From positions 6,632,587 through 6,696,586 of the forward strand of contig NW_026267104.1 of the NCBI RefSeq assembly GCF_014633365.1: a stretch of DNA of 64,000 bases, written 5' to 3'. The stretch comes from Diospyros lotus (Eukaryota; Streptophyta; Magnoliopsida; Ericales; Ebenaceae). The notes beneath the pieces are model-generated. The model did no database searches and was not told the origin of the DNA. It was given only the letters and a program-made list of their open reading frames with translations. Of the stretch, positions 59,901-64,000 are shown piece after piece. Each line of letters starts with the position of its first letter. Position 1 is the stretch's first letter. Made by a program: the position numbers and the translations under genes.

Positions 59901-62892
59901 GTATAGACATGAGCTTTGATACAAAATACCATGTTCAGATGGGTAATTTGGGAAATCATGGGAGAAATATTCTCGACCATTATCAGTTCGAAGGACATGA
60001 ATAGAAGTTCGAAACATATTCAAAATAAATTTGTGAAACATTTTGAAAATGTTGCTAGCTTCTGATTTTTCCTTCATAAGTGTCACGGCCTAAGCCTGAT
60101 TTTTCCTTCTGAACAAAGGAAAGGAGGAGAGAAAGAGAGAGTTGAGAGAGAAAGTAAGAATGAGAGAGAGAGGATGAAATCTTCATATATTCTTCATTGA
60201 TACCCAAGGAATCGTTAGGAGACGATTTATATAGCTTGCCAAGGCAAATTCCTATAGCAAGGCGGTTGTAACCGTCTACTGCCAGCTATATCCACATGCA
60301 TGTGGATTCCCTAGGCTAACAATCTCTAATAGAATTGAAATTACACTAGTAAGTAAAAACGACAATAAGGAAATTATAGCAGTAAAAGAAACAAGAAATT
60401 AAAAATTCTTCCTAGGGTCAAATTCATAGCGTGACAATAAGATACACCCAACAAATTCTAGAATGATCATCAATGAATGTTATGAATAATCTAGAACTAG
60501 TGATATTTGGGTGTTTAGAGAGACCCCATATATCACTATGAATCAGATGGAAGGATTTAGATGGCTTATAGGACTAAATAGAATGATGAGAGTGAGGTTG
60601 TTTGGCTTGAGTACACTACTCACATTAAGAATCTGTTCTTTATTGAAAAGTTGCGGATACAAAGATTCAAGATAAGGAAAGCTAGGGTATCCTAAACGTT
60701 TATGCTATAGTAAGACCTTGGCATTAGTAGTTACATTTAGGACAACCTTATTAGAAGAACTCGAAACATTTCTTGCCACATAGTAAAGACCATCTCTTGC
60801 CTCAACATTGCCAATCATCATCCCTGAAGCTTGGTCATGAAACACACAATAAGATGGAAAGAATTTAAAGATACAGTTCATGTCTCTGGTTATTCTACTA
60901 ATAGAGAGAAGATTGTATTGCAGTCCCGCTACATGTAGGACATAATTTAGTTTTAATTTTGATATGCACACGATTCCAACTCCCATGGCAAGGGAGGTTG
61001 TGCCATCTTCCATAGAAATATCAGTAGAAGTGCTACATGGGGTGTATTCGGTTATTAAGTCAGCAGAGTTTGACATATGATCTAATGCCCTGGTATCTAC
61101 CATCCAAACACTCATAGGAAGCTTTCTTGAAATCAAAGAGTAATGAGAATTACCTTGAAAGGCTATGGATGCAGAGGGATGAGGATTAGAAGGGCATGAG
61201 AGGCTTATACCTTGGTTTAACAACCTGTATAGGGTTTGCTTATGCTATTTTGAAAGATTCAGGTTAGTGCACTTCTTGTTTTCAGTTGACACCTCCGCTA
61301 CATAGGCTGACCTAGGAATTTTCCTCTTGTTTCGTGGCTTCCAGTTGGCTGGTTTGCCATGAATCTTCTAGCATGTTTCTTTAGTATGATATGGCCTCTT
61401 ACAATGATCACACCCCAGCTTTTCTCTCCTTGATTCTTTAATAAAGCTTCCCTTTGGTTGATAGTAGCAAGAGCCGAATTCTGATGACTGAGGCCTTGGT
61501 TATTCTGCAGCATCACTTTCTGTCTGCTTTCTTCCCTCCTTACTTCTGCAAATACTTCTTTAAGTGAAGGCAAGGGCTTTGTACCCAAAATCCTTCCTCT
61601 TACTTCATCCAAATCAAAGTTTAGGCCATGGAAAAAATAAAAAACCCTATCCTTTTCAACCATCTTATTGTATTTGATACTATCAGTTGGACATTCTCAA
61701 CTAAGAGTATAAAATAGGTCAATTTCATGCCATAATTCCACCAAAATGTTAAAATATTCAGTAACACTAAGATTACCTTGCTTGGTTGTTCTAATGTCTG
61801 ACCTGATTTCAAAACATTGGGAAGAATTCTCCAAGTCTAAATACATATCTTGGACTGGATCCTATATTTCCTTTGTTGTTTTGTAAAAAAGGAGGCTCCA
61901 TAGAATTTATAAGCCACACCATGATAGTTGAATTTTTTGCTTCCCAAACACCATAAGAGGCTGCTGTTGTTGGTGGAGTAGGGATGGAACTAGTGAGGTA
62001 CCCTGCTTTGCCCTTTCCTTTGATTACCAGCATCACCGATTGAAACCATTCTCTAAAATTACTCCCATTCAATTTGTGTTGGATAATTTATAGAGGATGA
62101 TTATCAATAGGATTTGTAGGGAAAGTTGGCGGAGAGGAAGAAGGAATGGTGCTCAGAGAGTTTGTGGCAGAGGCTTAGGTTAAAGTTGGATTTTGTGCTT
62201 CAGCCATGATCTTTGAAGAACAACCAATATGGCAATGTTGTTTATGATCGAAACCTAAGCTCTGTTACCATAAAACAAGCTTTGAAGATCTCGAAAGCTT
62301 ACTTAGAAAATACATTGATCTAGGGTATCAATTTATATACAATACTTGCTATCTTTTCTCCTAGAAAATAGGAGAAATATTAGACTACATATCTCCTAAA
62401 AATTAGGAGTGTTTAACTCCTAAATAGTAGGAATAGATTTTTAGCTTAATCTCGTGTCCTCTTTGGATTATCTGTCCCTTTATCTTGATTTATCTGCCAT
62501 ACACTTCTTTAAATCTTCTCTTTATCTTCCATTTTGCTTATCTTTATCAACTTCAAAACTCCTCAATCTTGCCAACAAGGTAAATATTTTGTAACATACG
62601 TTATATTTGCTACATATATAGAAAATATATAGTATCAGACTGAGCCAAAATTTTGCTTGCTAATGACCATATTATCTCTATGTTTATAGGTTGATGCATG
62701 TTCTTTCTTTTTGAGTGTAGGATGTTACTTGGAAATATTTTGAACCTAATACTTTTCTGTTGCTGTGAAAATGGCAGGATTATTGGTATGGGTGGAATTG
62801 GTGAATCATTGCTGGTAGTTGCTTTCTGTGGCTCATGTACCTTCCTGACTGCAATTTCATTGAGTGCCATTGCAACTAATGGTGCAATGAAG
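35978..62892 (+). CDS. CCC1: Cation-chloride cotransporter CCC1, 5' part (exons 1-5)
   Basis: SLC12-type symporter moving Na+, K+ and Cl- together; the Arabidopsis protein works in Golgi/TGN membranes and affects growth and ion balance. Exons in the window: 35978-36162, 42847-42996, 43217-43295, 44550-44641, 62778-62892, giving 207 intact codons of about 975. The N-terminus has the conserved YRPVVAHD...RAVVEMSS(L)DPGSSSS block, then ESKLELFGFDSLVNILGL, APSSPRD, LGTMMGVFVPCLQNILGIIY (TM1) and, in exon 5, TM2 with ISLSAIATNGAMK. The next exon, expected to start GGGPYYLIGRALG, is outside the window. I chose ATG 35978 because the homologous N-terminus starts there; the upstream in-frame GTG at 35936 is in the UTR. 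Introns 1 (6.7 kb) and 4 (18.1 kb) are swollen by transposons. Confidence 0.94.
36600..36630. repeat. (GT)n plus 15-G run
   Basis: A short GT repeat runs directly into 15 consecutive G, preceded by a C-rich stretch (36585-36598). Simple sequence in CCC1 intron 1, probably variable in length. Confidence 0.9.
37584..37986 (-). repeat. 3' LTR of gag-only element 1
   Basis: 403 bp. Contains a purine-rich AGAGAG region and, on the minus strand, a TATA-like GCCTATAAAAAGGCCC at about 37817-37832, where an LTR promoter would be. It gives the empty-site sequence CCTTTTTATAGGCAT for the MITE found in the other LTR. Confidence 0.88.
38463..38852 (-). pseudogene. gag-like ORF of gag-only element 1
   Basis: 129 codons read on the minus strand, starting MFHEKLQEFAMILIKKYHYN and then Glu/Lys-rich. 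It resembles the acidic, charged part of the gag region of the second element (46966-56634) and ends beside the interior's 3' part. The conserved gag core itself (FISGLKDELR-type) is not visible here. I read it as a partial gag remnant, without a zinc knuckle. Confidence 0.5.
40789..41349 (-). repeat. 5' LTR of gag-only element 1 (with MITE)
   Basis: 561 bp, of which 174 bp is a MITE plus its 10-bp duplication. The rest aligns to the partner LTR, apart from a short deletion in the region after GAGAATCAGAAT. It ends with TGACA at 41349. Confidence 0.88.
41009..41182. mobile_element. 174-bp MITE, Mutator-like, inside an LTR
   Basis: Flanked by the perfect 10-bp duplication TTTTTATAGG (40999-41008 and 41183-41192), which occurs once in the sister LTR at 37584-37986. 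Ends are imperfect inverted repeats: GAAAATGTTATTGGTACACC on the left against GAATCATGCTAGATGTACAA when the right end is complemented, followed by a matching CTTTxTxTACA part. Contains GTGTACACC/GGGTGTACTAATGAC-type motifs. No ORF. Confidence 0.85.
41350..42846. other. CCC1 intron 1, right part: nothing recognised
   Basis: AT-rich intron sequence up to the acceptor TTGCAG at 42841-42846. No coding similarity, long repeat or RNA gene seen. The same is true of the left part of the intron (36163-37583), except for the GT/G tract. Confidence 0.6.
43086..43101. repeat. 16-G homopolymer run
   Basis: Sixteen consecutive G in CCC1 intron 2, 90 bases after exon 2. Likely length-variable and hard to sequence. 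Confidence 0.9.
45001..46413 (-). repeat. copia 3' LTR split by a hAT-type element
   Basis: The right edge is firm: ...TCTCAACA at 46413, followed by TTCCCTCTCAAAGG, the complement of a polypurine tract, and then antisense RNase H. The left edge near 45001 is not resolved. Without the 1-kb insertion at 45238-46261 the LTR would be about 380 bp. It belongs to the minus-strand copia split at 46965. Confidence 0.6.
45238..46261. mobile_element. 1.02-kb non-autonomous hAT-type DNA transposon
   Basis: Flanked by an 8-bp duplication with one mismatch, CAGTTGGC (45230-45237) and CAGCTGGC (46262-46269). Terminal inverted repeats read AAGTGTTCTAAAA on the left and CAGTGTTCTAAAAG on the complemented right. 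Both subterminal regions carry GCCTAGG/GGCGGTGCC motifs. The middle (45330-45610) is TA-repeat rich. No transposase ORF, so it must be mobilised in trans. Confidence 0.82.
46414..46960 (-). pseudogene. copia RNase H/RT 3' fragment, split by gag-only element 2
   Basis: Minus-strand copia RNase H: FTDVDHAGCKVTRKS, then SSKKQSVVAMSVGEAEYRAL, then LWCDNTAAKGIAKNP and RTKHIEIDIYF. The frame degenerates before the usual QLADIFTK end. The 46961-46965 GAGTG is the target duplication of the inserted element, and the reading frame resumes on the other side at 56640. Antisense to CCC1. Confidence 0.85.
46966..47273 (-). repeat. 3' LTR of gag-only element 2
   Basis: 308 bp, TGTCAGATCC to CGTGACA. Its middle (CAATTCTCATTCACAATG, about 47099-47116) marks where the partner LTR was broken by the copia insertion. 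About 47110-47273 matches 56472-56634. Confidence 0.82.
47442..49000 (-). pseudogene. gag region copy A of element 2 (interrupted by a solo LTR)
   Basis: Minus-strand frame with a 139-codon open stretch at 47861-47442 beginning MREAYEVALEDKDGDEDSVH, rich in Glu/Asp/Lys. It is preceded (48000-48140) by a stretch similar to the end of the gag core, and (48750-49000) by an EEYKEKFNKLKQE-like stretch. Nearly the same sequence occurs again at 49936-50480, so the gag region is duplicated within one element. Stops are frequent; non-functional. Confidence 0.65.
48142..48741. mobile_element. 600-bp solo LTR inserted in the gag region
   Basis: Starts TGTTGGGATTAGGAG and ends ATAACATAACA, flanked by GGCCA (48137-48141) and GGCCG (48742-48746), a 5-bp duplication with one mismatch. 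Comparison with the second gag copy (50270-50340) shows exactly this block as extra sequence. It contains CTATTTATAGAATAGG, a TATA-like palindrome. The family differs from the TGTCA family; orientation not determined. Confidence 0.78.
49936..50760 (-). pseudogene. gag region copy B of element 2
   Basis: Minus strand: 50760-50410 is open for 116 codons (MHELLIQLARMYQVSIPVDY...), then the retrotransposon gag core follows: FEELRSFMLTS, a stop, NFISGLKDELRSTIKMMQ, and LALEAIYRKHGLQ. This matches the Retrotrans_gag pattern of Ty3 elements. The acidic block QEANEVALKEEDCDEDSVHV (50139 downward) parallels copy A. Two stops break the core. This is the best evidence that the family is Ty3-derived. Confidence 0.75.
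51612..51757 (-). repeat. 5' LTR of gag-only element 2, first piece
   Basis: Starts TGTCATGACCTAGG next to the primer-binding-site complement and runs through the typical GAGGGAGAATTAG/GAGAGGGAGAG purine-rich region to GGAAGTCAATT, where copia sequence begins. The second piece lies at about 56472-56634. Confidence 0.75.
51768..56217 (+). pseudogene. copia gag-pol, inactivated
   Basis: gag starts MVTSIGALQTGDLPRMHQSY and continues in pieces to 52541, with a degenerate zinc knuckle (CTYC-stop-KPRHTC) near 52530. Protease near 52885 reads DLRATDH where D-S/T-G-ATDH is expected. The integrase zinc finger and core (53280-53990) suffer frameshifts but keep INTPQQNGVAEW. RT (54700-55460) keeps NTWDLVP, GCRWVF and YVDDIIVTGDD and has a frame break near 55170. 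RNase H (55783-56217) is open and ends GMMDIYSP. Not functional as a whole. Confidence 0.88.
56225..56471 (+). repeat. copia 3' LTR
   Basis: Starts TGTTGGCGTAAAAGG after a weakened polypurine tract (GAGTGAGAG). Contains a promoter-like CCTATAATTAGGGCTACA and ends near CAAGTTTTCA. The end is estimated because host LTR sequence begins with similar bases. Confidence 0.65.
56472..56634 (-). repeat. 5' LTR of gag-only element 2, second piece
   Basis: CATTCATCAATGCC..., then a TATTTATAGGC TATA-like stretch in the usual place, ACAACAGCCAAAGG and CTTAGGGTC. These align in order with 47110-47273. GAGTG follows at 56635-56639. Confidence 0.7.
56640..56705 (-). pseudogene. Continuation of the split copia RT/RNase H
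   Basis: On the minus strand this 60-odd-base piece encodes the conserved RLLRYLKRTPRLGF-like block that precedes copia RNase H. It joins in frame with the piece ending at 46960 once element 2 and one GAGTG are removed. Upstream the copia similarity stops, so that copia was 5'-truncated. Confidence 0.8.
56900..57040 (+). repeat. Possible LINE 3'-end fragment
   Basis: TTAGTGGGATTAAGGCTTGG near 56997-57016, followed by TGTTGCTG, resembles the 3' terminus of plant RTE-like LINEs, and a related stretch in reverse occurs near 17740. Too short for a firm call. Confidence 0.35.
57086..57392 (-). repeat. 3' LTR of the intron-4 copia
   Basis: TGAAACAAGCTTTG to CGCCTACA on the + strand, bounded by the duplication GGGTA on the left and the polypurine-tract complement on the right. 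Confidence 0.9.
57400..62210 (-). pseudogene. copia gag-pol, inactivated and split
   Basis: Minus-strand order: gag (62072 to about 61300, MNGSNFREWFQSVMLVIKGK), protease and integrase zinc region (61223-60705), integrase core (60086-59823, GILYQSSCLYTLPQNGVAER), a Ser/Pro-rich linker (59440-59190), RT (about 59100-58115, with YVDDIIVTRDD intact) and RNase H (57679-57400, ending GKLGMT). Protease reads VDTRALDH instead of DTGA. Frame breaks and a 361-bp LTR insertion (60076-60441) between integrase parts disable it. Confidence 0.88.
60081..60436 (-). mobile_element. Solo LTR of the gag-only family, inside copia integrase
   Basis: 356 bp, TGTCACGGCC to AGCGTGACA, with a perfect duplication ATAAG (60076-60080 and 60437-60441). 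The purine-rich AGAGAGAG stretch and TTTATATAGC are in family positions. Removing it with one ATAAG rejoins copia integrase sequence, which proves the insertion order. Confidence 0.93.
62271..62577 (-). repeat. 5' LTR of the intron-4 copia
   Basis: TAAAACAAGC to TTGCCAACA. The first dinucleotide on the + strand is TA where the partner has TG, a point change at the very LTR end. Bounded by the primer-binding-site complement and the duplication AGGTA. Confidence 0.9.
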
Positions 62893-63153
62893 GTAAGATA
62901 ATTATTGTTTTGTGGTTGTTCCACTAACTTTCTGTGTCCCATATGCAACATATTTTGGACCAATGTCCTCAAATCTTGATTCCAGAAAGGAAGATCTGGT
63001 CCTTCCGTCACAAAACCAGTTCTTTTGAAAAATTTGAAGGTGGTTTATAAGACATCAAATTAAAAAATCAAAAATATATTTTGCTCTCTCTCTATGTACT
63101 TCACAAACTGAGACGCTTTTACATTATGTTTTTTGCATGCAAGTGAAGGAGAA

Positions 63154-63297
63154 TGAAAAACCCTATGGATGAATATTTTTTGTATTTTATTGATACTGCT
63201 GAGTCAAATATATACTGGAAGTAACTGTGCAGAACAAGTGTAGTACAAATGTAGTACAAGTGTAGGGTATAATATATGTATATACACTATTCTAACA
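63154..63297 (-). repeat. copia 3' LTR, short
   Basis: From TGAAAAACCC to ATTCTAACA, followed by CTCCCCCTCAAGTTGG, the polypurine-tract complement. Contains a TGTAGTACAA repeat (63228-63262). The left edge is assigned from the TG dinucleotide alone. Lies in CCC1 intron 5. Confidence 0.65.
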
Positions 63298-63690
63298 CTC
63301 CCCCTCAAGTTGGAGAATATAGATCATATGCACCAAGCTTGTTACAAATGAAACCAATGCGAGAACCTCTGAGAGATTTAGTAAAGATATCAGCTAGTTG
63401 GTTAGGAGAGTTGACAAAATTGGTAGCAATACATCTAGACAAAATCTTCTCTCATATAGAGTGACAATCAATTTCTATGTGTTTGGTCCTCTCATGAAAA
63501 TTTGGATTAAAGGCGATATGCAACGTTGCTTAATTATCACAAATTAACTTCATTCGCACCACCTCTCCAAACTATAATTCTTGAAGTAATTGCCTCAACC
63601 ATATAAGTTCACATGTTGCCAAAGTCATAGCACAATATTGAACTTCTGCACTTGACCTGGAAACAACATCTTGCTTCTTAGAAGAAAAAT
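63298..63690 (-). pseudogene. copia RNase H fragment
   Basis: Minus strand: [20 protein letters not shown], then LICDN-stop-ATLHIAFNPNFHERTKH, then EIDCHSI, QLADIFTKSLRG and LGAYDLYSPT. This is a copia RNase H of another subfamily, with at least two stops. It stops near 63690 at a KKQDVV-like point, and the sequence beyond is unrelated. Confidence 0.8.
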
Positions 63691-64000
63691 GAATTAATTT
63701 CCAGCTACAGATTTTCTGGTCTGGGTAGAAGGTTTAGAAGAAAGATGAGTGTTCAGTTGTAGGTTTAGGCCTAGGTGGCAAACTTAGAAGAAAGAAGAGT
63801 GTCCAGCTGTTGGAGAGCTGCCTATTTCTGGCTATAAGTAAGCCATTCTCCACCCATTTCATGTTGGAGAGTCCTAGGATTCTAAGGAGTATTTCCGTGG
63901 GAAAGAGTATGAAACAAAAGAGGAGACTAATGCATATATGGGCATCGGTTATGGGCTGCTGCATCAAGATAGAGAAGAAGAACTGAAGGGATAAACTTCC
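63691..64000. other. CCC1 intron 5 continuation with a short direct duplication
   Basis: No coding similarity. TTTAGAAGAAAGATGAGTG (63733-63751) recurs with changes at about 63784-63802 (CTTAGAAGAAAGAAGAGTG), with similar flanks GTTCAGTTGT/GTCCAGCTGT. The next CCC1 exon is not reached. Confidence 0.6.

Larger units (their letters stand above)
57086..62577 (-). mobile_element. Complete copia retrotransposon in CCC1 intron 4
   Basis: LTRs 57086-57392 and 62271-62577, both 307 bp, with about 20 mismatches by eye. Target duplication GGGTA/AGGTA (57081-57085 and 62578-62582). The complement of the polypurine tract (CTCCCCCTCAAGC) follows the left LTR. The primer binding site complement GCTCTGTTACCA (62259-62270) abuts the right LTR. 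Gag to RNase H runs on the minus strand. A solo LTR is inserted at 60081-60436. Greater LTR divergence suggests it is older than the copia at 8672. Antisense to CCC1. Confidence 0.93.

Noticed and set aside
63276..63464. 62-codon + frame near the right end
   Set aside because: It is the antisense of copia RNase H, whose motifs are clear on the minus strand.

Overview
This is a window of nuclear DNA from a flowering plant, probably a woody species with a fairly large, transposon-rich genome; I cannot name the species. The evidence is three spliced genes with clear plant homologues, GT-AG introns, AT-rich intergenic DNA and many plant-type LTR retrotransposons, LINE remnants and MITEs. There are no prokaryotic features.

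Genes, all on the + strand. (1) The 3' three quarters of an ABCC1-type vacuolar ABC transporter: 17 exons from 2935 to 25220, with no stop or frameshift in any exon. Its 5' exons lie to the left of the window. (2) A complete four-exon BTB/POZ-NPH3 gene at 29057-34531 (630 aa), closest in my memory to Arabidopsis At1g30440. (3) The first five coding exons of a cation-chloride cotransporter (CCC1 type), starting at 35978 and leaving the window after exon 5 (62892). The order and orientation ABCC1 - NPH3-like - CCC1 matches the Arabidopsis chromosome 1 block At1g30400-At1g30450, so this is conserved microsynteny.

Most of the remaining sequence is transposon DNA inside introns. 1-2193 holds a Ty3 fragment joined to a copia 3' end, whose LTR carries a solo LTR. 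A complete copia element sits in ABCC intron 5 (8672-13851, perfect 5-bp TSD). LINE fragments lie at 2380-2760, 14922-15480 and 17680-18180. CCC1 intron 1 contains a complete gag-only LTR element (37584-41349), with a 174-bp MITE in one of its LTRs. CCC1 intron 4 is about 18.1 kb and is a nest. A minus-strand copia (about 45.0-46.96 kb, resuming at 56640) has a hAT-type element in its LTR and was split by a second gag-only element (46966-56634). That element was itself hit by a 600-bp solo LTR and by a plus-strand copia. Next to the nest is another complete copia (57086-62577), hit by a solo LTR of the gag-only family. A further copia fragment starts in intron 5.

I found no new biochemical system. 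The most useful observations are the resolvable nesting order, the small gag-only LTR family with its preference for copia sequence, a duplicated 5' splice site in the NPH3 gene, a GC-AG intron in ABCC1, and the conserved gene block. All boundaries come from reading the sequence by eye: splice sites, TSDs and LTR ends were checked base by base, but no database or alignment program was used.
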